Below, piece after piece: positions 35,101-42,992 of a DNA stretch of 64,000 bases. The translations under genes were made by a program, and so were the position numbers. The stretch's first letter is position 1. Every line of letters begins with the position of its first letter. The notes under the pieces are model-generated. The model searched no databases, was not told the DNA's origin, and saw only the letters and a list, made by a program, of their open reading frames with translations. Source of the stretch: CBDCZY01 sp965224745 (GTDB taxonomy: Bacteria; Pseudomonadota; Gammaproteobacteria; Methylococcales; Methylomonadaceae); assembly GCA_965224745.1 (NCBI GenBank), contig CBDCZY010000001.1:372001-436000 (forward strand). The letters are read 5' to 3'.

Positions 35101-36533
35101 TTTTAGCCAATATGAGCCACGAAATTCGCACGCCGATGAATGCCATTATCGGCTTCACAGAATTGCTTAACGAACAAGTTAAAGAGCCGCGCTTGAAAGC
35201 TTATGTCAAAACTATTCACTCGGCTGGAAATTCTTTGCTGACTTTGATAAATGATGTTTTGGATTTATCCAAAATTGAAGCCGGGAAAATGACTATAGAA
35301 AAAACGGCTACCAACCCGCATGACATGTTTACCGAATTAGGCACCGTATTCATGATAAATATCCGTAACAAAGGTTTAGAACTCATTCTGGAAATCGACC
35401 CAAAAATTCCGGACAGTTTGATGCTAGATGCCACTCGGTTACGGCAAGTATTGTTCAATCTTGTCGGTAATGCGGTCAAATTTACGGAACAAGGTTATGT
35501 GCGGCTTAAAGCAAGCACCACGAATGAAGACAAAGTATACAGTAAGCTTGATCTGGTGATTGACGTGGAGGATACCGGGATAGGCATTCCAGAAGAACAG
35601 CAAGAAAAAATATTCGATGAATTTACCCAGACAGACCATCAGGACTCTCAAAAATTTGGCGGCACCGGACTGGGGCTGTCTATTAGCACTCGGCTGACTG
35701 CATTAATGGGTGGTAAAATTTTCGTTAAGAGTCAACCAGGCAAGGGCTCCACTTTTACCGTATGCTTAAAAAAGGTTGATGTTGCTTCGGTTAAAGCAAA
35801 ACCAATCGATTCCTCGTATGATGTGGTAAAACACGAGATTCATTTTTTACCTGCAGAGGTATTGATAGTAGACGATGTTGCTAACAATCGCGATTTGATC
35901 AAAGAAATTTTTGCTCAAACAAAAATACAAGCTATTGAAGCCAAAGATGGACAAGAAGCTATAGATAAAGCAAAAACGCAGTCAATTAATTTGATTTTAA
36001 TGGATCTCAGAATGCCTGGCGTTGATGGTTATCAAGCCGCTGAACAGATTAAGTCTTTTTTGGATGTACCGATTATCGCTTTGACCGCTTCTGTTATGAA
36101 GAATGATCACGACCGCGTTAAAAGTAGTTTTTTTGATGGCTACCTGCGCAAACCCGTTTTAAAAAAGGACTTATTTGATGAACTGGCTCTGTTCTTGAAT
36201 CATGATATTGCTGAACCGACTGAAGAAGAGATGTCGAGGTTAATGTTGAATGAAAAAGAACAAAAAGTGCTCCCCGATTTGTTACAAAAACTGAATGAGG
36301 AATCCCAGTTATTTGACTCAATACGAACCAACAACAACATTACCAATATGAAAACATTTTGTTCGAATATCTTAGCAATAGCAGAGAACTATGAATTTAT
36401 TCCGCTAATTCAGTACGCTGAGCGTTTGGACGAAAGTATTAAAGCCTTTGATATTGCCGGAATCACACTAAGTTTAAATGAATATTCATCTTTGCATGAT
36501 GAATTAAAAAGCTGGGTAACAATGGCTGTTTAA
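32133..36533 (+). CDS. EvgS/BvgS-like hybrid sensor kinase with three periplasmic binding domains
   Basis: About 1466 aa. Numbering here is from the frame start at 32121. A signal-anchor (about 28-48) is followed by three successive SBP_bac_3 (venus-flytrap) domains at about 88-330, 334-572 and 578-800. Next are a membrane helix (about 810-830), a PAS domain (about 850-970), a HisKA domain with His1000 in SHEIRTPMNA, HATPase (DTGIGIPEEQQEKIFDEF, GGTGLGLSIS), a receiver with Asp1295 in LILMDLRMPGVDGY, and a C-terminal helical part. It senses an extracytoplasmic solute and phosphorylates a regulator, probably the HD-GYP protein upstream. Three binding domains are more than the two usual in EvgS and BvgS. 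Possible starts: TTG 32121, GTG 32124, ATG 32133; all lie in the GC-rich repeat. Confidence 0.9.
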   Translation: MSQNLSRGSDTLDVIKPLDRSQLLCQRCNFFLLALIAFHGLCNANPQNHKQAATQYPKQFDDGLFKGSQPTSITLKANLSTTDKNWIKQHSQVSIGGLPDVVPFNFINKDGRYQGIVNDYINLVSEKTGLKFSVQIDEWNNNLQKLREKKIDVIGGAYYTDQRSKFALYSKPFFEVLDYFFIRSDVKANGITDINNKRVAMPKGFAHGALIKKHFPLIEIVTVNTLGDAIDAVLEKRAELLFNAHATLSYTLKKEGINNIIPFKSTRKQIGTSHFHIITRNNAPKLALIIQKGLDAISVKEKQAIYDRWIGNKVVAEQQKVNLTIEEKQWLEKHPVIRLGAESNWPPYEFLDKSGKVQGFSADVIELVEQRLGIQFEVVSELSWAETLEKVRSLEIDLVSSIVKTPKREQYLRFTESYFTPPNAIYTRKDSVGISSLDELKDKTVVIENGYSLHERLTDEYPEINFLSVKTTVDALATLSQGKADAYVGNQGAANWIAEKYALTNLKVVLAHGAKLKAKSHRIAVRKDRPVFQGILNKALASISEAEISAIRRKWLGMDAASKKLMLSESEQNWLDEHKVIRFTGDPNWLPYEAFDQQDNYIGIVAEHLKLIEQKLGIKLEIIPTKTWGESIAKVKQGEIDVLSETTDSDLKAQLKFTQPYLSNPVVIVMKNDEDYVENINQIKQRKIAVIKDYGYVSKILEKYPDIAFHTVDTVADGLAAVSTGKVDAFLATLALASYHISEQQINDIRIVGKSEFNTQLAFGMREEFAPLVPLFNRALASISQSEKKRILDAWGKHEFVAKIDYGLIAKIAGALLFIIALVVYWNYKLAKEVKLRKKMGLALKEEKENFQVLFEKVKDGNAIIQDGVFIACNEALLKMIKLQDKNLFLQTSPGYWSPKFQEDRQLSVDKANIKITECIEKGMSHFEWLHKRTDNEVFFCDILLSRIFHNGRDAIHVVWRDITEEKQVKDVLKQAKKEAEAANSAKSEFLANMSHEIRTPMNAIIGFTELLNEQVKEPRLKAYVKTIHSAGNSLLTLINDVLDLSKIEAGKMTIEKTATNPHDMFTELGTVFMINIRNKGLELILEIDPKIPDSLMLDATRLRQVLFNLVGNAVKFTEQGYVRLKASTTNEDKVYSKLDLVIDVEDTGIGIPEEQQEKIFDEFTQTDHQDSQKFGGTGLGLSISTRLTALMGGKIFVKSQPGKGSTFTVCLKKVDVASVKAKPIDSSYDVVKHEIHFLPAEVLIVDDVANNRDLIKEIFAQTKIQAIEAKDGQEAIDKAKTQSINLILMDLRMPGVDGYQAAEQIKSFLDVPIIALTASVMKNDHDRVKSSFFDGYLRKPVLKKDLFDELALFLNHDIAEPTEEEMSRLMLNEKEQKVLPDLLQKLNEESQLFDSIRTNNNITNMKTFCSNILAIAENYEFIPLIQYAERLDESIKAFDIAGITLSLNEYSSLHDELKSWVTMAV

Positions 36534-36726
36534 AAACCGAAAACTGGCAAATTAAAACTCAGTTTTACCTACCAATACAGAAAGTGATCTGTCAACCCTT
36601 TTCAGGGCACAAGATTACACAGTTTTTTGCTGAATTTCATATTTTAGACACACTTTTCCTTTTCAGGTTATATTAAAGGTGTATCTCTAGTTTTAGTATA
36701 GCCACATCAGTCAAAGGAGAATCCTA

Positions 36727-37098
36727 ATGAATGAACAAACCCTTTATGAACGTTTAGGTGGTTATGATGGTATTACCGCATTTGTTGACGATTTACTCCC
36801 CCGCTTAGAATCAGATTCCCAATTGGGTCGTTTTTGGCAAAATCGTGGAGATGATGGCATCGCCAGAGAAAAGCAGTTGCTCATAGATTTTTTGAGTTCC
36901 AACTCTGGAGGTTCAATGTATTACACGGGTCGCGATATGAAAACGTCACACAAAGGAATGAAAATCAGCGAAAGTGATTGGACGGTGTTTTTAGAACATG
37001 CGAGTGATACGATGACCGCGCTCAATGTTCCCAAACCAGAATGTGATGACATTGTAGCATTCGTTCTAAGCTTAAAAAAGGATATAGTTGAAGCTTAA
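36727..37098 (+). CDS. Group I truncated haemoglobin
   Basis: A 123-aa 2-on-2 globin: YERLGGYDGITAFVDDLLPRL is typical of the group I N-terminus, and the proximal haem-ligand histidine is in TSHKGMKISESDW. These proteins bind oxygen or NO in the cytosol, often for NO detoxification. A strong ribosome site (AAAGGAGA) lies before the ATG. The next gene starts 84 bp downstream in the same direction, so the two may have formed a unit before the latter broke. Confidence 0.93.
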   Translation: MNEQTLYERLGGYDGITAFVDDLLPRLESDSQLGRFWQNRGDDGIAREKQLLIDFLSSNSGGSMYYTGRDMKTSHKGMKISESDWTVFLEHASDTMTALNVPKPECDDIVAFVLSLKKDIVEA

Positions 37099-37553
37099 AG
37101 GATGGCAAAATAAGCCTTGTATGACAACTTCTCAACATTAGAGGGCTGTCGGTACGGTGACTTTCGACCAGGAGGAAATGGAGTGAATGATTTATACCAC
37201 GATGGTCATCGAAAAATTCAAGACCAATTCGATTCTGTTAAGTTAGCAGATCGTTTAAATGAAGTGATCGTGCATGATGAATTGACTGATGAAGACCTCA
37301 GTTTCATCGAAACAAAAGATGTGTTTTTTATTGTACAGTTGGTGAGGAGGGGAGGCCCACTGTCTCCAACAAAGGCGGAGATATAGGGTTTGTTCGAGCC
37401 ATTGATTCCAAAACGATAGCTTTTCCCGGTTACCACGGGAACGGTATGTTTCTTACTGCTGGCAATATTGTCTCTAATAACGATGTAGGGCTTCTTTTCA
37501 TCGATTTGGAAAATCCTCAGAGGATGCGTCTTCACGGCACAGCCAAAATAGCC

Positions 37554-38939
37554 GAGCTATTGTCAAATCTGGTGTATGGCATAATCAAGCGACTTCCTGT
37601 TTTTGATTGCCAGTTTGTTTAATTCCATCGATAAATTTAACGCCTGTTATGACGTCCGCTAAATGCTTATGACCTCTTAATCTGTGCCATGTTTTTTGAG
37701 CCGTTTCCATCAGTTTAAACGCCATCGTTAGCGTGGTTATACGGCTACCGCAGTTTTTCATTTTATTGGTCCGTAATCTCACCGTAGCAAAGACGGATTC
37801 TATCGGGTTAGTGGTTCTGATGTGTTGCCATGTTTCTGCCGGATAATCATAGAAAACTAGCATTTCAGCCTTATCTTTTTCCAGGCAACCCATGGCTTTA
37901 GGGTATTTTGCACTGAACCGTTCAATGCAATGGTCAAAGGCTTTGTAAGCCTCTTCCCGTGTTTCTGCCTGCCAGATGTTATGCAAGGCTTCTTTCACTT
38001 TGGGTTGCATGGCCTTTGGTAACTTTTCCATCACATTAGCCGTTTTGTGTACCCAGCAGCGTTGCTGATCGGTGGTTGGCCAGACTTTGCCAACCGCATT
38101 CCAAAAGCCCAGTGCACCATCACCAATGGCAAGCTTTGGGGCTACCGTTAATCCACGCTGCGTTAAGTCCAGCAAGACCTCTTCCCAGCTGGCAGAAGAT
38201 TCGCGATAACCATCGGATACCGCTAATAGCTCTTTGTTACCCTGCTCATCAGAGCCCATAATAACCAGTAGACATAAACGATCATCAAGCCTGACGTTAC
38301 AATGAACACCATCGGCCCAGATGTAAACATAGCGTTTTGTAGAAAGGTCTCGTTTCGTCCAGGCTTTATAGTCCTCTTCCCAGCTGCTTTTCAAGCGACT
38401 GATGGTGTTGGCCGATAACCCTGCCGCATCAACACCCAGTAAGTGCTGTAAGGCTTCTGGAAAATCGCCGGTTGAAATACCACGCAAATATAACCAGGGC
38501 AGTAATTCATCAATCACTTTTGCGCGTTTTAAATAGGGTGGAACCAGTTGACTATTAAATTTAATTTGTGAACCTGAACGATCCCTTACTTTAGGCACTT
38601 TTACCGTCACATCGCCAAGCCCTGTCTGGATGGTTCGTTCAGGCAGGTAGCCATTACGGACAACAGCTGTTTTATTGTCCTCTGTTTGCAAAGAGACGTG
38701 CTGCTCAATAAACACCTCAACTTCAGTATTAATGGCCGCAGCAAGCATTCTTTGCGCTCCATCTTTTAATATGGTTTGTAATGGATCAAGTTCTACTTCT
38801 GCTTGCTTATTGAGAGCTATAACATTATTCTCTTTCATGGTGGTGTGTTCCTTATTGTTGGTGAGTGATCTGGCTGATCTTTTCCAACAGAATACACCGC
38901 TATCTTTTTTAGGTCATACACCAGAAATGACTATACCTC
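37554..38939 (-). mobile_element. IS256-family element, copy B, with 9-bp target duplication
   Basis: 1386 bp with imperfect inverted repeats starting GAG and sharing TCTGGTGTATG at both ends. The exact target duplication AAAATAGCC is at 37545-37553 and 38940-38948. It interrupts the PNPOx-family pseudogene. Confidence 0.95.
37585..38838 (-). CDS. IS256-family (mutator-type) transposase
   Basis: 417 aa, same architecture as the transposase at 27347-28618 but clearly diverged in sequence. QTGLGDVTVKVPKVRDRSG, RYVYIWADGVHCNVR (catalytic Asp), LAIGDGALGFWNAV, QQRCWVHKTANVMEKL and TNPIESVFATVRLRT are present. It appears intact. Confidence 0.96.
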   Translation of the reverse strand: MKENNVIALNKQAEVELDPLQTILKDGAQRMLAAAINTEVEVFIEQHVSLQTEDNKTAVVRNGYLPERTIQTGLGDVTVKVPKVRDRSGSQIKFNSQLVPPYLKRAKVIDELLPWLYLRGISTGDFPEALQHLLGVDAAGLSANTISRLKSSWEEDYKAWTKRDLSTKRYVYIWADGVHCNVRLDDRLCLLVIMGSDEQGNKELLAVSDGYRESSASWEEVLLDLTQRGLTVAPKLAIGDGALGFWNAVGKVWPTTDQQRCWVHKTANVMEKLPKAMQPKVKEALHNIWQAETREEAYKAFDHCIERFSAKYPKAMGCLEKDKAEMLVFYDYPAETWQHIRTTNPIESVFATVRLRTNKMKNCGSRITTLTMAFKLMETAQKTWHRLRGHKHLADVITGVKFIDGIKQTGNQKQEVA

Positions 38940-39271
38940 AAAATAGCCGTTGATGATCCGTTGCAGAGCCATTATGTAGATGCGCAATTTGTTATCCGTA
39001 TCGCTATTCGTAAACTATTTGTTAATTGCCCAAGATACATCCATCGATATCGAAAGGTCAGAGTACGTCCCCAAACGAGATTGTAATACCCCTGTTCCCG
39101 AATAAAACTTTGGAAGTTGTGCAGGATGTCTTTCCGAAAAAGGCTAGGTAATAGTCTATTGATAGACGAAGAGTTAGCGATTTACACGGTTTTGATTATT
39201 AGCAGTTGAAATCTCTTTAACTACAAAGGCAAGGTTATCAGAAATATTTCCGGGTTAGTGTTGCAAAAACA

Positions 39272-39439
39272 TCAAGGGTTTTGGGCTGAGATATCGAGTG
39301 CGTAACCGTTTCGATCTATAAAGTTCGCTAAATTCTGTAAATCTTGCTGGCTTAGTGCTTCATCGCCATTAGGTTTCGAGGAAAACTTAAGAACTGGTAA
39401 AAAAGATCTTTGGATTAGATGCTTAGGAGCGAGGATACA
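39272..39439 (-). pseudogene. 3' relic of an unidentified gene
   Basis: An open tail without start codon, beginning after a TAG near 39440. It reads LAPKHLIQRSFLPVLKFSS and then GDEALSQQDLQNLANFIDR and NGYALDISAQNP before a stop. The composition is protein-like, and no family is recognised. The rest of 39106-39500 shows no gene. Confidence 0.35.
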
Positions 39440-39447
39440 CTAATATA

Positions 39448-39480
39448 GGAAACCAATATCTTGCCAAGATATTGGTTTCC
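39448..39480 (-). terminator. 15-bp perfect hairpin after the galactose-oxidase-like gene
   Basis: GGAAACCAATATCTT (39448-39462), loop GCC, AAGATATTGGTTTCC (39466-39480), 20 bp beyond the gene's stop. There is no strong T run on either side. Likely transcription terminator or transcript-end stabiliser. Confidence 0.7.
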
Positions 39481-39500
39481 GCTTATCTTTCTCTTGATAG

Positions 39501-41732
39501 TTAATTCACAACTAAAGTTGTTTCACAAAACCCAGATCTTCCTCTTTCTTCGACCTTCATTCTAAAGGTGGTTGTCTGCTGCACTCGGTATACAGCACGA
39601 GTTCCTTCATTTTCTAAATCGCTGACATCAGATGGGATTCTGTCCGTTGCAGAATGAGTAAGGTAGAACGTTATACCCGGGTCAGGATTAACAATGCTGA
39701 TCTTTTCAACCTCATTGGGTGACCACCACCAAATAGTAGTTGGTTCATCAGGTCTAATGGTTTGGTGATATGTTCCTATACTACAAATGGGTGTATAGGC
39801 TTCGCCTTGTCCTTCAACAGTGACAGTAGTTTCGCAAGTCCCGGTGCCACCAGCATTTTCTACTGTCATAATATAGGTTGTTGTTGCTGTAGGACTAACC
39901 CATTTATAACCTTGAGATTCGCTGATAGATCCGATTGAATTATCAATGCTGCCCAAAGTACCTATACCTGCTTCAAACCACCACCATAGCGGTACACTAT
40001 CTCCTGCACTGATAGTTTGAGGGTCAGTGCCCATGTCGCACTGCGGTGCCGTTTCAGAACGAGGAACCGGGATATCATGTATTCTAATCATTTTTGAGAC
40101 ACTCGGAACCCCTGAGCCGTCAATAATGAAAAGCATGTAATGTCCGGGAGGTGCTATGTTGGCGTTGTTGGGAGAAGTAATGGCTAGTTTTCCATTTTGT
40201 CTATTAAAAACAAGGGGAATATAGCGCTGTTCCATGTTCTGCGAATGAGTAACAGAACCAGTACGCACTAATCCAACTTTAGTAATCTGATTTGCTTGAG
40301 ATGTTTTCACCACGAATGGTTGTGAATACCCGACTTCAGGGGGAGCGCTTGTGATCACAGGGCGAGATGCTAGCGCACCCGATCCATCCGGTTTAAAAAG
40401 ATAAGGTGGTGAAAAAATTTGTGCATTTTTCTGGATATATCCAATTCGTTGACAAGTTCCACAGATACCACCACCGCCCGATAGAACACGTCCATCAGGC
40501 AGCAATAATGCTGTTGAATGGTACTGTCTGGCTCGTGATTCACTTGCTAATGTCGTCCATTTTCCTGTGCTTGGGTTCCACAACTCTGCGGCAAATACCG
40601 CATTTGGCAAATCTACTAATCCTGAATTTGAACTGAAACCACCCGTTGCAAGTACTGAACCGTCAGCTAATACGGTTAAGTTATGTTGGCGACGACGATT
40701 TACCATAGAATTTGTAGATGACACCCTATTGTTATTTAGGTTAATGATGAGTGATGAGCGTTGGTCATATCCTGAGCCTTGCTTACCACCTCCTGTTACC
40801 AGAGCTTTGCCGATATCGTACATGGCATAACTGCCATAACTGCGGGTCGCATTATCTCGTTGTCGCATGCTTTGCCATGAGCCGGTACCACTAGTCGATA
40901 CGTAGCCAAGTTGCCTGTGAGGGCCAAAAAATGCCACACGTCCATCCGGCGCAGTTTGTAACCATGGATAGTCGCGGTTAGCCCAATAGTTTTGGGCGGC
41001 ACCAGTCAGTTGACGAAGCTGTCCATCTGTTTCACGAACTTCTGATATTGCGGGCCCTCCTCCTGTTATCAGCATTTCTCCATTGGCTAGTGGTGTAACA
41101 GCAGGATACCAGCGAGGCGCTTGCATATCCAGCTTAAGTTCCCAGCGGTTGACTAAGGGAGAAAAGAGATGAGTTTCTCGTAGTCCGTTTAACTCAGAGT
41201 CTGCATTACCGCCTGCAATAAATAACTGTCCATCTGGCAGAGAGGAAAAACCACTACAAAACAGATTGTAACCCGTATCAACCCGAACATTTGAAAATTG
41301 GTTTGTCGTAGGGGTCCAGATCGTCGCTCTGGTAAAGGTATGGTTTTGAAATGATTCTGTTGGAGCGTCGCCAACCGAGTCAAAAGCAAGCACACGTCCA
41401 TCATATAGAAGCGATGCAAAAACGGGAATGACAGGCCAATTCTGCACATTTCCCCATTGCCCTATAATGTTTGCAGGATCATTGCGCATTTTCGCAAATT
41501 GGCTTGTATGCCTCATTTCTGGATTGAGTCCAATCCCTTCCTTTGTTGCGCGCTGAAGCAACTGTGCTTCTTGTTCAAGGGTTGGTGCTTGATCGTCGTG
41601 AAAATCGTTTTCTGTTATCTCATCAGAGACTGTTGGTTCAATCTCGTGAGCTGAAACTAATGGCACGTAATTCAATAAAGTTACGGCACATGCCAAGAAT
41701 AAAACTACGGGTAATTTTGTCCTGAATATCAT
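39501..41732 (-). CDS. Secreted galactose/glyoxal-oxidase-like copper radical oxidase
   Basis: 743 aa with a signal peptide (about 1-28), a seven-bladed kelch propeller (about 95-455), a DUF1929 domain (about 458-552) and two C-terminal Ig-like repeats (about 565-650 and 652-743), each with a WWW motif. All copper and radical-cofactor residues of galactose oxidase have counterparts: Cys159 (LFCSGFSS) and Tyr209 (RWYPA) for the Cys-Tyr crosslink, Tyr404-His405 (RQYHSTALL) and His496 (VTHSQN). It should oxidise primary alcohols or aldehydes to produce hydrogen peroxide outside the cytoplasm, as in GlxA-type enzymes. The substrate is unknown. Single gene, no accessory gene adjacent. Confidence 0.88.
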   Translation of the reverse strand: MIFRTKLPVVLFLACAVTLLNYVPLVSAHEIEPTVSDEITENDFHDDQAPTLEQEAQLLQRATKEGIGLNPEMRHTSQFAKMRNDPANIIGQWGNVQNWPVIPVFASLLYDGRVLAFDSVGDAPTESFQNHTFTRATIWTPTTNQFSNVRVDTGYNLFCSGFSSLPDGQLFIAGGNADSELNGLRETHLFSPLVNRWELKLDMQAPRWYPAVTPLANGEMLITGGGPAISEVRETDGQLRQLTGAAQNYWANRDYPWLQTAPDGRVAFFGPHRQLGYVSTSGTGSWQSMRQRDNATRSYGSYAMYDIGKALVTGGGKQGSGYDQRSSLIINLNNNRVSSTNSMVNRRRQHNLTVLADGSVLATGGFSSNSGLVDLPNAVFAAELWNPSTGKWTTLASESRARQYHSTALLLPDGRVLSGGGGICGTCQRIGYIQKNAQIFSPPYLFKPDGSGALASRPVITSAPPEVGYSQPFVVKTSQANQITKVGLVRTGSVTHSQNMEQRYIPLVFNRQNGKLAITSPNNANIAPPGHYMLFIIDGSGVPSVSKMIRIHDIPVPRSETAPQCDMGTDPQTISAGDSVPLWWWFEAGIGTLGSIDNSIGSISESQGYKWVSPTATTTYIMTVENAGGTGTCETTVTVEGQGEAYTPICSIGTYHQTIRPDEPTTIWWWSPNEVEKISIVNPDPGITFYLTHSATDRIPSDVSDLENEGTRAVYRVQQTTTFRMKVEERGRSGFCETTLVVN

Positions 41733-42143
41733 TGACCTACTCCCAATTCAGATGTTGATGTTAGTTCGCCTTTATTTGTTATTATTGTTTTAACGCACTG
41801 CATCAATTAGCAGCAGCGTATTCTGACATTTAGCAATGCTAACGACTAAATGCTGAAATGTGTGGTTACTTGTTTATAACCTACTATTTTGCATCTTACT
41901 CCAATAATTCAGAAAGTTAACAATAATTTGCAAAGTTCTAATCCGTTTCTACTGCAATCAGAAGCGTGAGGTATAAATAAATCTGATACTCAGATGTTTT
42001 TTCGGTCAACATCTCAAAATGAGCAAATTAAACCAGTTGGCTTGGTAATTTAGACGTGACGGATAATTGTTTCAGGAATGTAGGTTGACTCTATCGACAA
42101 GCAAGGTATGTCTAGCATTTTCTGGCTACAGCTATAATTCTCA
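41733..42143. other. Intergenic region, no gene seen
   Basis: 410 bp between two minus-strand genes, containing the promoter of the galactose-oxidase-like gene. An imperfect inverted pair CATTTAGCA / TGCTGAAATG lies near 41827-41862. Nothing else was recognised. Confidence 0.5.
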
Positions 42144-42950
42144 TTATTCCTGCAAACCCATATACTTCATGACTTCACTCCACCACGCTGCATCAGGTTG
42201 AATGGGTAAGTTGTTATGAGTTGCATTTTCAAGTGACCATAATCTTTTCTGACCAGGTAACGAGTCAAATAATTTTAAAGTGAGCCGGTTGGGAACGATC
42301 TCATCCTTATTTGCAAGAACAACAGCAACTTTACCTTGAAAGTTGCGTAAATTTTTTACATTGTTATATTTTTCACGAGTAAGCCATTTGCCGAGTAAAA
42401 ACCAATAATGATGATGCGCTACATTGGATAAATTATCGAACGGCATCAATAAAATGATGCCTTTGACCTGAACCAGGCCGGTTTCTATAATGCCTGAAAC
42501 TACGCCTGCACCCAGTGATTCTCCCCACAAATATAAAGGCTCTTTGAATTGTTCTAAGGCCAATTGAGCTGTTTTAAGACCATCAATAATTAATTCTTTT
42601 TCAGAAGGCTTTCCATGACGAGCACCATAGCCTGGGTATTCAGCAATAATAACTCTAAATCCAAGCCTTTCCAATGCCTCGATATAATACAATCTTGCCA
42701 CCGCAGAACCGGCATTGCCATGAAATACAACAACTGTTCCTTTAGAGTTTTCCAAGGTGTTTTTTGAAACGAATCCTCTAAAACTGTCTTTCTGAGGCCA
42801 GGTTTCTAGCTCCAGTTTTGTTGTGATTTCTTGTTGGGCGATCAATGAGTACTGTTGCGGCAGATAAATCAACTTATGCTGAAATGCAAAGACAAGAAAT
42901 AGAATGAGTAAATAAGTGAGTAAAAATGCAATCATGTTTTTAAGTATCAC
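42144..42950 (-). CDS. Membrane-anchored alpha/beta-hydrolase (YfhR/BEM46-like)
   Basis: A 268-aa protein with an N-terminal transmembrane segment (about 5-24) and an alpha/beta-hydrolase domain. The oxyanion loop is VVFHGNAGSAV, the YPGYGARHGKPSE strand-loop is typical of the ABHD12/13-BEM46 group, and the nucleophile Ser is in LWGESLGAGVV. Asp in LANKDEIVP and His in ENATHNNLP complete the triad. Probably a lipid or peptide esterase at the membrane; the substrate is unknown. Downstream of the ABC transporter operon on the same strand (42 bp gap), possibly co-transcribed. Confidence 0.82.
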   Translation of the reverse strand: MILKNMIAFLLTYLLILFLVFAFQHKLIYLPQQYSLIAQQEITTKLELETWPQKDSFRGFVSKNTLENSKGTVVVFHGNAGSAVARLYYIEALERLGFRVIIAEYPGYGARHGKPSEKELIIDGLKTAQLALEQFKEPLYLWGESLGAGVVSGIIETGLVQVKGIILLMPFDNLSNVAHHHYWFLLGKWLTREKYNNVKNLRNFQGKVAVVLANKDEIVPNRLTLKLFDSLPGQKRLWSLENATHNNLPIQPDAAWWSEVMKYMGLQE

Positions 42951-42992
42951 TTTGCTTAAATATCGTGCCTGTTTGCTGCGTAAAATTAAATG

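Larger units (their letters stand above)
37183..39105 (+). pseudogene. PNPOx-family (FMN-binding) protein, frameshifted and split by IS256
   Basis: Coding pieces are 37183-about 37553 and about 38949-39105. The start is GTG 37183 with AGGAGG 7 bases upstream. Reading in turn gives DLYHDGHRKIQDQFDS and HDELTDEDLSFIETKDVFFI, then after a frameshift near 37330 EEGRPTVSNKGGDIGFVRA and PGYHGNGMFLTAGNI, then LENPQRMRLHGTAKIA. After the IS come VDDPLQSHYVDAQFVIRIAI and NCPRYIHRY. After a second frameshift near 39060 the ending is YVPKRDCNTPVPE. It belongs to the pyridoxamine-5'-phosphate-oxidase-like flavoproteins. Three independent lesions make it non-functional. Confidence 0.88.

Noticed and set aside
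37117..37182. TTG start giving a longer PNPOx-like frame
   Set aside because: GTG 37183 has a perfect AGGAGG and matches the family N-terminus (NDLYHDGHRK).
40406..40830. Plus-strand frames of 76 and 87 aa opposite the oxidase gene
   Set aside because: Antisense shadows of the kelch repeats; no start signals.
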